Source: Ophiobolus disseminans
Lineage: Eukaryota > Ascomycota > Dothideomycetes > Pleosporales > Phaeosphaeriaceae
DNA: 64,000 nucleotides
Direction of reading: 5' to 3'
Assembly (NCBI GenBank): GCA_010093685.1
Contig: MU006219.1
Span: forward strand, 639,531-703,530
Shown: one piece after another, positions 11,371-21,854 of the stretch
Layout of the letters: every line of letters starts with the position of its first letter
Numbering within the stretch: the first letter of the stretch is position 1
Program-made: the position numbers and the translations under genes
Notes under the pieces: generated by a model
What the model was told of the DNA's origin: nothing
Database searches by the model: none
What the model saw: the letters and a program-made list of their open reading frames with translations, nothing else

Positions 11371-11848
11371 CTTTTCACGCAGTCTTCAATGTAATGAACA
11401 AATCGGGGTATGGATTCAGGTGAAATGATGACGTCTGGACGGCATTAAACGGCCCTAGACGATGCCATAAGTACCTGATGCACCTCGCGGATCGCTCGCC
11501 AAGAGACACGCATTTCAAGGCGTGAAAGAGTCCGACGACATGCGACAACGCAGCCATCTTGAGACGACAACCCACGACTTGAGATGGTCCTGCGATATGT
11601 TCCACAAGGCTTCACGATAGGAATGGATAGTCTCGGTCGGGGAGAACAGTTTCGTGGGGTGCGCAGCCCTGCGGCAGCCCCGCCATATGAAAAGGAGACG
11701 CGCGCGAATCAGGCCTAAGCTCCAGCGTGGTACCTCAAACGCGTCTCCCAAAAGGCGCCGTTCCACCTCCATCGCCAACACCAAGCTTTCATCGCGGAAG
11801 GCACTCCCCATCGTCACTGCCGTCTACACAGTCGCGTTCCTGCCCAAA
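11371..11848. promoter_or_regulatory. Divergent promoter region
   Basis: 478 nt between the start codons of the amidohydrolase (minus) and the Ssr3/Snf12-like gene (plus). Short frames on both strands look non-coding. Confidence 0.5.
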
Positions 11849-13517
11849 ATGCAGCCGAGCAACTACGCACGGCCTAACTATATCCAGCAGTCGCAAATGG
11901 CGATGCCGCCCGCCGCACGCAGAGGGCCCGGTAAGTACCACCGCGCCTTCCATGTCCACTGCATCCGCCGCAACTGCCCCAGCACGCCTCCAACATGATA
12001 AGCAAGTCTGACCTAGCGTTTGCTTTCCGCAAAGGTCCCATTGTGCCGCCCCAGCACGCCGCCGCGCAGCAGTACAGCACCGCCAACGCCCAGGCCCAGC
12101 AGCGTGCCGAAGCCGAGCGTCGCGACAAGATGCGCCGCATCGCAAAGAACCCCACCGACAAGAACATCCCCGAGGGCGTAGAGGACATCTGCATCGGCGA
12201 TGGCGCCGTGCGCTACCGTGAGCTGCGCGAGGTGGAGCGCACGCTCGACGCGACCATGATGCGCAAAAAGCTGGATGTGATGGATTCCAAGCACCACTCA
12301 CGTGCCTCACGCTTCGGCACCATGCGCATATGGGTCTCCAACACCGTCGAGAACCAGCCTTGGCAGAGCGGCGGCATCGATGCCGACACCTTCGACTTTG
12401 AGAGCGACACCAACGCCACCTACCGTGTCAAGATCCAGGGCCGCCTGCTGGACGAGGCAGGCGACGAGGGCCTCGAAGATGAAGAGGAAGACGACAAGGA
12501 CGCCGATGCCATGGACGAAGACGGCCAGGAGACCAAGCCCGCGGCAAAGCCCAAGCCATTCTCGCATTACTTCACATCAATCATTATCGACTTCGACCGT
12601 GCCAAGAGCCTGCAGCCCGACAACTTCACCCAGATCGAGTGGAAGAAGCCCGACACGCCAGGCGGAAAAGAGTTTAGCGAGCTCGAGTTTGAGCGCAAGG
12701 GCGACGAGAACATCAACATCACTATCAACTTGCAGCGATATCAAAATCCCGAGGTACCTACCCGTGTTGAAACACTGTTCGTGATTATGTCAGCTATTAA
12801 CGCTGCGTCCAGGTCTTCCGCCTCAGCAAGCCTCTGGCCGAGCTCCTCGACACCGACGAAGAAGACCGCGCCGGTGTGCTGATGGGTATTTGGGAGTACG
12901 CACGATCACAACACCTGCAACAAGAGGACGACGAGCGCAAGTTCGCTTGCGATGCGAAGCTCAAAGCCCTCTTCGGCGGCCCAGACTCGTTCTACTTCCC
13001 TAACCTGCCCCAACTGATCAAGCCTCACCTAACCACCCTCCCACCGATTCAATTACAATACACAATTCGTGTCGATAAGGACTACATCTCACCCGCCGCC
13101 GACTCCAGCATACCGGCGTCACAACCCACCGTATACGACGTTCAGGTCGCGCTCGAAGATCCGATGCAGCCACTGTTCCAGGACATCCTTCGTCGACCAG
13201 ATAGCATCCAGACCCTGCAAGAAATTCAAAAGATCGATGAGCAGCTAGTTCTTCTGATGGGCGCCATCGGCCAGGCCAAAGCCAAGCACGCCTTTTTCAC
13301 TAGCATGTCCAAGGACCCGGTTGCCTTCTTCAAGCGCTGGCTCTCCTCCCAAAAGCGGGATCTCGAAGTGCTACTTGGCGAGGCCACACGTGGCGGCGGC
13401 GAAGATGCGTCTGGCGAAGAGTGGCGGCGAGGAGGAGCGGATGGAGTCTGGGGCAGCGAAGTCGCTAAGGAAAGCGTGGCTCTATGGTTGGCGCGGCAGA
13501 ACATCAAAACACACTAG
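11849..13517 (+). CDS. ssr3: SWI/SNF-RSC subunit, BAF60/SWIB type (Ssr3/Snf12/Rsc6)
   Basis: Three exons (11849..11930, 12035..12753, 12813..13517), 501 residues. This family is a core accessory subunit of SWI/SNF and RSC nucleosome remodelers. The N-terminus is Gln/Pro/Ala-rich. A conserved block includes KPFSHYFTSIIIDFDRAK, a region with FERKGDENINITINL, and then, across intron 2, the SWIB segment (VFRLSKPLAELLDTDEEDRA, then VLMGIWEYARSQHLQ). An acidic insert of Asp/Glu lies at about 170-195. Splicing restores the NPE-VFRLSKP junction in phase 0 and the first intron in phase 1. Length is typical for filamentous fungi (about 500). Confidence 0.9.
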
Positions 13518-13773
13518 TGGTTCGGTCTTGGCTGATGACAACAATCATATAGGGTTCAGGCGTTCCAAGATACCATAGCGTCCGTTTTATCGATGCTTAA
13601 TGCACTTCTGCCTCCATCCACTCTTCTGTCCGTGCATCCGTCTTCTTCGCTTTCGCCTTCCACATCGTCTTGAGCAGTGCAAGAGCCAACTTGTCCAACC
13701 AAGTTGCGCCGGGGGAGATGGAAAAAACTATGGCACTTTTCTGCCGACGCGGCCACCTAGGCGTCCAAGATAG
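13518..13773. other. 3' flank of the Ssr3/Snf12 gene
   Basis: No supported gene. It leads into the broken-looking open frame described next. Confidence 0.4.
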
Positions 13774-14171
13774 TCAGATGTACGAGCAGCACCAAGGTCA
13801 GAACGAGCTGGTACACCGGTCGAGGACGCAGCACAACCAAGCTCTCAAAACGCTGCTGCAGCCATACCTTCTCCACCCTTGTCCGAACCACTTCAGCCTC
13901 CAACAATGCTATCTCAACCTTCGCCACCCGAAATTCGCATTGATAACTGGGATCCTGCGCTTCAGCCGTCGTATTTGGATTTTGCGGTGTATTTGTACCC
14001 GAGGCACAAGGATTTTTTTAGGATTTGGGTTGGTGTCAAGTCGACAGGGAGGACTGTCGAGGTTAGGGATGGAGTGTGGTGGTGAGAGTTTGGGTGTGGT
14101 GGTTGCTGGTCTTGGGTATTGTTATTGTATTGCGGCTGTTGGGATATGTTCTGCAACGTCCTGGCGTGTGA
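13774..14171 (+). pseudogene. Possible frameshifted exon with a membrane tail
   Basis: An open frame from 13774 to the stop at 14085 reads as plausible protein: a Pro/Ala-rich segment, then RIDNWDPALQPSYLDFAVY, then a basic/aromatic stretch ending in VRDGVWW. Just past the stop another frame continues with a strongly hydrophobic segment (VWVWWLLVLGIVIVLRLL) to a stop at 14171. A single-base change inside the GTGTGGTGGTGAG tract would join the two. It could be a decayed gene, a sequencing error in a GT-rich tract, or chance. No upstream exon with a clear ATG was found and no family is recognised. Confidence 0.3.
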
Positions 14172-14486
14172 CGTTATTGTTGTAGCGCCACGTTGCTTAA
14201 AGAGGAAAACGTAAGCTCATTGTAACCTTAGAGTTCTGGAGACGGTGTGTTGTAGCTCGTAATACCTAGGTACACTTATCAGCAGGCCGCAGCACGTGAG
14301 GTTGGGCGCATCAAAACTCTGGGCTACAAACAAAACTGCAGCTGGTGCAGTAAGTGTGTTGATTGATATATTGAATCTATATCATGCGTGTGTTTGTCCA
14401 ATCCCGTGTTCACGAATCCTGAGCCTGTTCCGGTGCGTTTCCGGCTTGTTGCGACCTTTTCCTTCTCTTTGGTCGCCCAATGATGA
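14172..14486. other. Intergenic
   Basis: Between the possible frameshifted frame and the stop codon of the repeat-unit gene on the minus strand. Nothing recognised. Confidence 0.4.
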
Positions 14487-15280
14487 TTAGCTGCGTTTCG
14501 TACGGGATGTAGGGGTTACACCTACAGCGCTTATGGTAGAGGCTATGTTTCTCAAGAGGGATCTTATTATCCATGCCTCGTCGATTGGAGGTAGGTTCAG
14601 CTCCGACAGTCGAGTGTTCACCTTAATCGCAAGACTTCGTCGATCATCTTCAGATATTTGTTTTGTGGAGAATATGAGATTGAAATCCACATTCTCCGAT
14701 GTTACTTCGCGTCTGACTTTCTGTGGTCACCCTTTCGTTAGTCTCGCACGTAGAGCCTAGTGAGTACTAGCACTTACTATGAGGGCCTTTTTGGGGTTCT
14801 GTGAAGGATCTAGCTGCTGGGCTAGGGCTCGCAATTCCCAATCCTGTTTTGTGGCTTGAGCTGCAGCGTCTCGTTAGCTCGATAGGACAAATTTGACTGC
14901 GAGCCTAAAGACGCACAGGTCGATTCTTCCTCTAGCACGTTCATTGTCTTTAAAATCCTCCAGCTCAGAATTGCAGGGCTCAACGAAGTCGTTTCACTTG
15001 CTCTCCATGCGACACTGATCCGCTTTGCAAGAGCTTCCGTTTCATCTGGACTAAGCTGTGATCCGTTCACGTGGGCAAATCGCCGAGCCTCCGAACTTGA
15101 GATTTGCTGATGATCTTTGCATAAGCGCTGGCGTTGTAAATGCGAGAAGACGACATACGAAAAATTTCTGCCATTGACCATCATTCAAACCGGCCTCCTG
15201 CTGGATGAGATAATGTGGCATACTATGCGATAAGACATGTCGTCGATTCGCATGAGATTTATTTGCGATGCCGGGTTTAC
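14487..15280 (-). repeat. Repeat unit 3 (exons a-d, second unit of the two-unit gene)
   Basis: Exon a 122 nt (15159-15280), b 190 nt (14917-15106), c 83 nt (14778-14860), d 234 nt including the stop (14487-14720). Diverged copy of the same unit as the two upstream copies. The exon b acceptor was chosen among nearby AG sites by frame and intron size; its length then matched the other copies. Confidence 0.6.
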
Positions 15281-16142
15281 CTGGGGCTAAACCCTATCAG
15301 CACTCTAATTCGCATGAGCGCGTACATGCTGATAAGACGTTGATAGCTTTGAGAGCACACACTCCAGTCCGTGCAGATATCGGAGGCACACGTACCACGA
15401 TAAATGCGTTTCGATAACTTCACCTGAATCAACTCGGTGGGGACCAAGGGTAGTTCGAGATCGTTTATCAACTCGTGCGCTTCGCGCGACACTTGTCTTT
15501 TTTGGATGGCTGTCAAGTCACTATACTTGATTGCACTTGCCAAGTCTAGGTTCCGGAGCAAGCAGTCCCTCAAGGTCTTCTAAAAAGGCATTAGGTGGAG
15601 ATCTGATAGGGTTTGAATTACAGCTCACATAAAGTAGTTTCAGCTTTTTCTTAAAATCTGCGTCACTGAGCGGTCGCGGGAAACTCTCCCGCCATTGACG
15701 GACGAGGTCATTGTCTAGTATGATATCGAGTGTTTAGTGTACTTCATTGGCTCTCGTGATTGCGTCGAAACGGAACTTACATCTGACCGATTCGGACCTG
15801 CTTTTCAAAGTACGTGCCGCATTCCATCGCAGGAGGTCGTCGTCCACGTTCGGCAGTCCGCAATGCACGGTTGTACGACGAATGCTCTTGAGCACGCGCT
15901 CTTGTATAGCGATGCTAAGATTATTGAAGGGGAGATTTGGAAGTTGTTCACTTTCAGCGCGGACTATACGCTACAAAGGGTTTATTAGACACCGTGTGAA
16001 GGTAGTAGGAGCGGGGTGCTGCTACCTTGAGAGCATCCCAGTCTGCAACAGAGAAGCCTGCGAGCCGCCGAACCTCAGCGGAACCATGTTTTTTCACGAT
16101 CGTGTTTATCGCCAGACGCCCTAAAATAGCAGTTATGCGCAT
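14487..16142 (-). CDS. Two-unit repeat-exon protein, unrecognised family
   Basis: Preferred model is eight exons, complement(14487..14720, 14778..14860, 14917..15106, 15159..15280, 15396..15579, 15629..15714, 15781..15970, 16026..16142), 401 residues. The four-exon unit of the neighbouring gene occurs twice here. Exons b are 190 nt in both units; exons c are 86 and 83 nt; intron phases repeat 0-1-0. Each unit carries a Trp near the end of exons a and b and at the start of exon c (VADWDALK, LLRWNAART, VRQWRESF). Exons d start with K-x2-R and contain a Leu-Pro between helix-like stretches (LELPLVPTELI; LNLPPIDEAWI). The second unit has its own Met at 15221 and might instead be a separate 189-residue gene. 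Function unknown; no signal peptide or membrane span. Confidence 0.6.
15396..16142 (-). repeat. Repeat unit 2 (exons a-d, first unit of the two-unit gene)
   Basis: Exon a 117 nt from the ATG, b 190 nt, c 86 nt, d 184 nt. Same order and phases as unit 1. The start MRITAILGR parallels MRLTVKLWT of unit 1. Confidence 0.65.
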
Positions 16143-16670
16143 TGAAAATACCTGCGGTGCCGTTCCCGTACATCGATTCGTACAGACACGCGTTGGAGAA
16201 AGATTGGTGGTTGGACATCTTCGCGAAACACCACCTGCACGCAACGTTAGCGTAAGCTCCCAACCGCTTTAGGAATAGTTCATGATTTGTGCGGATTTCC
16301 CCCCCCCCGGCCAAACATTTCGGACGGCCTGTCATAGGCTCTATCCCGAGAGGTCCAGAGAAGAATATTTGCGCTTTCAATTTCTCAAGCCGCTTCGCTC
16401 GATGCCTAGGCAGCCTAGAAGACCATGTTTGCGACGGAATCTGTTAAATTCAAGATACCAGCATCTGGATGTAGTTTGAACATCCGCGGTTACTAAGGCG
16501 GCAAGAATACCGTATTCATTTATATGACTTTGAGTTCATCAGTCCTGTGTTTAAAATATATCCTTGATCTTCCAAGCTTGACTAAAAGGTTATTCCACCA
16601 TTGTCCCAACCCTTTTCTCCTATACGGTCAATGACTCCAATCTTGACATGCAGTTGCCAAGGCACTCATG
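16143..16670. other. Spacer between the two repeat-unit genes
   Basis: 528 nt holding the 3' flank of the upstream copy and promoter of the downstream one. It contains a run of ten C near 16299-16308. A short minus-strand frame (MSNHQSFSNACLYE) could be an extra 5' exon only through a 31-nt intron, which I consider too short. Confidence 0.5.
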
Positions 16671-17705
16671 TCACCGCTTGGTGCTTTCCGGTTTACTCGA
16701 AGAGCTGCTGCGCAATTTTTTGGCGGTACCCGGGGTCTTGCTCGCATCGCTTTTGCTTTCTAGCAATCCTTTCTCTAACAAGATTTTACGCAACGCTATA
16801 GACGTATCAGTTTGATGTTCACCTTCATTGTATTGCATTGAGATAAAGTACGAGGACTTACACCATTGGGCTTTAGTGGCATTGAACCTGATGAACTCAG
16901 TCGTAGCTTTTGGTAAGCCTGCTGCAGCAAGGTCCTGATTCACCTGAGCTATGATCTTTGAACTCTTCTCGGGGGGGGCTTTTGCTAATATCTCCGACTT
17001 GTGTAGGTTTAGATGATCTTCAAGTGCTGTCCGTGTAATTTTCTGATTGCAGTTAATGGCCTGTGTCACTCTTTGACGGACCGGTAACGTGTAAGGGGGT
17101 CGTACCATCAAGAATTTCTTTTGGGCCTTGTACTCGACGTCGCCGAGTTCTCGCTGGAAGCTGCTTCGCCACTCCTGCTCATATCTAGCATCTGCATGAT
17201 CTGTTAGTAATCGAACGTGTGAGCACTTGATACTACGACGGTGAAGAATAGGAGTCATAGGCAGTCTGTGAGGATAAGACGTGCCACAATAGTATCGTGC
17301 AGTAAAAGTGTGAGAGGGGTGTCGATGGAAACACGTACGGGTCACCTTTTTGTTGATGTTATACCACCGTTGCATAACCACATAGTCTATCGCATCTTGC
17401 TTAATGTTTGCAACACCAGCCTGCGCAAGTGATGCCTTGATGCGTTTTTTTAGTTCGAACTGAAATGGGGTTGTGTAGGATGTCCCGGTCAAGTTCGGAT
17501 GTTTTTCGAATTCTTTGCATACAACGGTCTGTTCGATACTCAGTGCCTTGTTTTCTTCGCTAGAAATTGCTTACTGTAGCCGTACCAGAAGCTTCTCCCA
17601 GCGCTCACCATGCACACCGGTCCATTCCTGGATCATGGACACCCTTGTATGGGGCGTAATGCGCAGGCCCACGCTGCTAGTCCATAGTTTTACTGTGAGC
17701 CGCAT
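16671..17705 (-). CDS. One-unit repeat-exon protein, unrecognised family
   Basis: Five exons, complement(16671..16795, 16862..17042, 17106..17191, 17339..17528, 17586..17705), 233 residues. Exon a (120 nt) ends in GERWEKLL. Exon b (190 nt) contains KKRIKASLAQAGVANIKQ and a Trp in MQRWYNI. Exon c (86 nt) begins near EQEWRSSFQREL. Exon d (181 nt) starts KITRTALEDHLNL and contains LAAAGLPKATTEFIRF. A fifth exon adds a Ser/Lys-rich tail ending in SKPESTKR. Splice sites are good: GTACGT, GTAAGT and a TACTAAC branch. (a+b) and (c+d) look like diverged copies of one half-repeat, mostly helical and basic. I do not recognise any family. Confidence 0.65.
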
Positions 17706-18176
17706 AGTCGCGTCTTCATGTGTGCCTTGGATGCCTGAGTTTTGAGAAAATGGCAAGCGAGAACCTCAGAATGTTAAAAACTGCAGACTTCTTTCGCCCA
17801 AGGCTACCTAGTAATCAATGGCAATTTAACTGCATGCCATCGATGATAGCGAAAGTTGTTGAACGCAATCCAGATCGACCTGGAGAGTGCAGGTGTATGT
17901 AGTCCAACGCGTCCACCGGTGTTGCGATGCAGAAATTCGGCGCTACCCGAAGGTCCGTGCTAGCCCAAATTTATCCAGCAGCCCGCGGAGCTGAAGTCGC
18001 TTTCGGCGCTTTCCGACTTCGCCCAATCGTATGCACCCCACAAACCCCTCACTACGATGACTATGCCCTACCGACACTTCCTGCATCACATCTTCCACAG
18101 TCATTCGCTGCCAACTTTATATTACAGTTGAGTTCAAATTTCCCCATCAACAACAACAAAGCTTGTTTCCGGCCTG
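17706..18176. other. Intergenic region
   Basis: 5' flank of the one-unit repeat gene and, on the plus strand, a pyrimidine-rich stretch leading to the possible spliced microprotein. No other gene supported. Confidence 0.45.
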
Positions 18177-18421
18177 ATGGTGTAAGCACAACTCGTACCT
18201 ACTCCTTCACCACCCGCTAACAATTCACCAGCTAGTGGTATGATTCCTGCTTTGGGTTAGTGTCTTCTGACGCCGTTTGCCTATTCTGCAGGAGGCCCCG
18301 GGTGTAAGTTACACCCATACAGATTCGATCTGAACATTGTACTAATGTTCGTATAGTCGAATCCCGGTCAGGCCCCATCTTCTTTTTTGCGCTTTTTGGG
18401 GCCTTGGGAGAGGAGAAGTGA
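18177..18421 (+). CDS. Possible spliced microprotein with one membrane segment
   Basis: Model of four small exons (18177..18181, 18236..18255, 18292..18303, 18357..18421) giving 33 residues. The protein starts MVGMIPALGGPG and ends with the hydrophobic SGPIFFFALFGALGEEK. Introns 1 and 3 (54 and 53 nt) have strong GTAAGC/GTAAGT donors and CTAAC/TACTAAT branch points, which argues for a spliced transcript on this strand. Intron 2 would be only 36 nt, which is short. The first intron has two acceptors four bases apart and only the second gives an open frame. The product may be a small membrane or mitochondrial protein; no family recognised. It could also be a non-coding spliced RNA. Confidence 0.35.
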
Positions 18422-18720
18422 GGATGGCGAGAGGGAAGAACGATGGAAAAAGGTGAGTGATGAATGAATGACCTCACACACACTATGTCGTGAATCTTTT
18501 TGGAAAGATGGTGAACAAGTATGAAGTTGCATGTCTATTGCGTGGTGGTGCGGACATTTTATGTTCGTTATCTGCTGTGGCGAAGGAAAGAAAACTTTGC
18601 TACACCAGGATCAGCGCAAACAACGCGTTCGGTCCAGTCATGCAAAGAAGAACGAAAGACATTAAACATCGTTTCATATGCAGTATCCAGCTCTAGTGTC
18701 GACCAAATGCATGCGCCTCG

Positions 18721-21646
18721 CTAACTCAAGTCCAAAAACTCGACCTCACTTTCCCTCCATTTCCGCCTATCCTTGCCCTTCGGTATCGTTTCTTCTGTAC
18801 CTTTACATGACCTCTGCGGACTGTCGATATCTACAAAGTCCCACGCACCAGCTACGCTTTTCCGCAGTATAATTTGACGCTTTCGCTGCTCGCGCGCTTT
18901 CCATGCAGCTGGCGGAGAGTTCTTAGACGGGGGCTCAGGCGACAAAGATGTGTGGTTGCGGGGCGAACGGCGAACGGTAGGTGTTAATGCATGGTTTTGT
19001 GTTGGTGGTGGAGATACTGGGATGACTGGGGCATCTCTGGGTTCGTTGCGTGTGTTATTCGTGGCTGGTGCAGGAGAAGAGAGACCAGACAGGTCCAGGG
19101 TTTCGATCTCGGGAGATGCCTTTCTTGCAACTTCAGGCTGCGAGGACGTGAGATCTAATGTGTCCATCTCGGGTGATACCGACTTGGTTCTTCGCAACCG
19201 CGGAGAGGTACGGCGGTTGCGTATCATACTCGCCGTATTTTTAGAACCTTTAGTCCTAGTCGAGGCTGCTGATGTCGAGGTTGTAACCGAAGACGCATTT
19301 GAAGATATGGAAGTTAGAGGTGGGCGAGATATGGACGTGGCCGTGATGCGGCGTGGGTTGCTAGGAATGGCTGATGGTAGCTTCCGTTGTTCTGGACGTG
19401 TGGGTGAGGAGAGGGTCAGATCGAGCTCGTCGACCTCATCCACGGAGGGACGAAGCTCAAGTGGTGTAGGTATTGGCACCGCGATGACGACTGGCTGAGC
19501 ACTGCGTAGCTTTGTAGGCGTTGCAGACGCTCGCCATGTGTCTAACGTAGTCTGCCTAGTCTTGCCTGGGGACGATGCCACAGGCAGATCTCGAGGCACT
19601 CTAGGACGAGTCCTGGCCTTCTTTGCAGGCAGCTGCGAGGGCGAAGGCTGTACCGGCGAACTTAACAGATCCAATGTTTCTATTGTCTCCAAAAGAGGTG
19701 GTGTCCTTGACCGGCCGGAAGTGGTGCCAATGTTGGCCGGAAGAGTCTTTGAGCGTTGCATTGGTGCGCGTCTTCGCCTTTTTGTCACGCTGGGTGGTAA
19801 ATCCTCGAAGACAGGAGATGGGGACTTTTCACGCACGACCATGGGTGCCGGTGCTGTACATTTCTGCATCATCGGCGAGGACGAGAGAAGATTGATAACA
19901 TCCGATCGAGGCTGAGGAGGTGGTTGCGCCAACGGCTGCGGATCTTCTGTGGACCTCTCCTGCGCCTTCGCCAGTGCGTAAGAGAGCTTTGCGCCAGGCT
20001 TGGTTACCTTTGCGAAACGATTGATTGACGGCTGGGCTACATCTCCTGTGGCCTTTGTACGCTTCGCCTTGCTTGCCTTCGGGGCGGCAATAGCTGGCTC
20101 TTGTACTGTCGCGGCTCGCCGTGGTTTCAGCTTGGTCTGCCTTCCAGCTTCCCAATCCTGGATCGTCAGTGGCACGCCCACCTTGGCGAACGACTCCATT
20201 ACCCATATTCTTGCAGGCTTAAGGGGATCAAATTTTGTCGGACCGCGCTTCTTGGGTCCTTCGTCTTCGAGGTCCATAGCTGCTTCGTCGTCTATATCGA
20301 CATCAACGGGCTGTTGAAAGCCTGGTGGTTGTGCATCAGGCTCGTCATCTGGTTCTTCTCGGCTCAAGTCGATGGCAACAAGCTCGATCGGCAGAAAACT
20401 CAAGCGCAGCTCCACGCTATTGTCGGTGACGGGATGCTGTCGCTTGCCATGAACGCCCTTGACTAGGAGCGCTTCGTCTTCTTGTACTGCCTGTATATCA
20501 TTAGTTGGCAGTCGGTCGAGGTGCTTCGAGCGGATACGTAGTTGGCGGACGAGCAGGGAGGGTGCAAGACTTCGAATGAAATGCTTTGCGCCTTCAAGCT
20601 TGACCCAGTCGAAAGCGTCGTGGGTAAAGTCGCGGAGGCCTGGGAAGTCGAGGTCCTGGTCCCACTTGATAGCCCGGCGTAGCTTATCCAACCCGGACTG
20701 ATTGGAGATGGCAGGATGCGTGTAGTAACCTAGTATGTCCAATCGAGGAAAGTCGTCTGGGATTTTGAGTGTCCCGTGTTTGCGCCTGAAGAGCTTGCTT
20801 TCGTTCGTCTTGAGCTCGTGCTGAAGTCGCTCCCGCCACTCGGCCATGGCTCTCTTGTCGCTCGTCGGGATGGCGCAGAGGTCGTGCCCAAACCCAGCTT
20901 TCGCCGCCTCGCACGCAGTCTTTGGGCCACATCCTGGTATCCCTTCTGGCACATAGTCGCCGCCACTCATCAAAGCGACCAGAATCATGCCTTCGCGATC
21001 CAGCGCTGACGGTCCGTTCTTCGTGTCGACGGCGTCATAGACATTGACATGCGTCGGGGTCTTGCCCGTCTTCTCTGGCGACCAGTTGCGGATGGTGATG
21101 CCGCTTCCAAACATGAGCGTATCCACATCTTCACTCAGCACGGCATCAACAATGCCTTCGCGCTGGAGAAGGGCGCATTCTGCCTCGGCCTCTCCGGGTG
21201 CAAGATGTATAGGGTATCCAAATTGCTTCAACAACTGCTTCGCTAGGAATTCGGGTATTGATGCGACATTCGGTCCAGTGCGCTTGTTCCGCTTGAAGGG
21301 CGGTTTGTTGGGCCCATCGAATACGAAGATGGGATGTATGGAGAGTACGATCAAGCGAAGGAGGCGGTAGTAGAATGTGCGCAACGCCGGATTAGTGCCA
21401 CCTGGTCGCGGTCAGTCTCTAAAATTGCGCAACCGCTGCCGCCGCATACCTTTACTCGCTTGTATCTGGAAAAGCCATATCGATGTATCGATAGCAATGC
21501 GCAGCGGTCTGCCCGTCTCTTCGAACTTCTCGACGGCGAGTTTGGAGAGGGCTACACGCTTTCCAGGGCCAATTTCCTTGTAGATACTGCGCGCATTAGT
21601 GCAAGCCTATACATCACACAGCGAGAACATACCCATGAATACCCAT
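18721..21646 (-). CDS. GEN1: XPG/Rad2-family nuclease, GEN1/Yen1 Holliday-junction resolvase
   Basis: Three exons, complement(18721..21401, 21450..21586, 21633..21646), 943 residues. GEN1/Yen1 cuts Holliday junctions and related flaps symmetrically during recombination. The first exon is only 14 nt; splicing yields the family start MGIHGIYKEIGPGKR. XPG-N motif IAIDTSIWLF carries D38, and D79 is in FVFDG. The XPG-I block GEAEAECALL (120-129) and SEDVDTLMFG (139-148) hold catalytic acids. A helix-hairpin-helix begins GGDYVPEGIPGCGPKTA (about 197). The C-terminal 450 residues are disordered, Ser/Pro/Lys-rich with SP and TP sites, consistent with cell-cycle control of this family. It shares a 208-nt divergent promoter with the AT-hook gene. 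Confidence 0.92.
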
Positions 21647-21854
21647 CGCAGCTCCATGCCCATGCGCACCTCTGCCCGGCGGCCTTTGTCATGGCGGAGT
21701 CGCGTGCAGCCTAGGACGATAAGATTGTTGCCACGGCGACGCCACGCGTGGACCGCGTCCGTCCCGCCCGCATTCCAACGGTGGCTGCACTGTCCAACAC
21801 CTCAATTATTACCGCCACTAACACCCCACACATTCCGCGACAGCTGCTCCAACT
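21647..21854. promoter_or_regulatory. Divergent promoter between GEN1 and the AT-hook gene
   Basis: Only 208 nt separate the two start codons, so their regulatory sequences must overlap. Contains a CCACGGCGACGCCACGCG-like GC-rich stretch near 21731-21748. Confidence 0.55.

Noticed and set aside
13670..14185. 171-codon plus-strand frame
   Set aside because: Frame has no consistent protein character; a different frame in the same place looks more like coding sequence.
15128..15158. 31-nt intron in repeat unit 3
   Set aside because: The next acceptor gives a 52-nt intron and an exon of exactly 190 nt, equal to the other two copies.
16075..16380. Minus-strand frame upstream of the two-unit gene as an extra 5' exon
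   Set aside because: Joining it in frame would need a 31-nt intron, shorter than plausible; the downstream ATG parallels the start of the sister gene.
18950..19915. Plus-strand open frames of 125-182 codons antisense to GEN1
   Set aside because: They mirror the disordered GEN1 C-terminus and show no motif; the minus frame is part of a full XPG nuclease.
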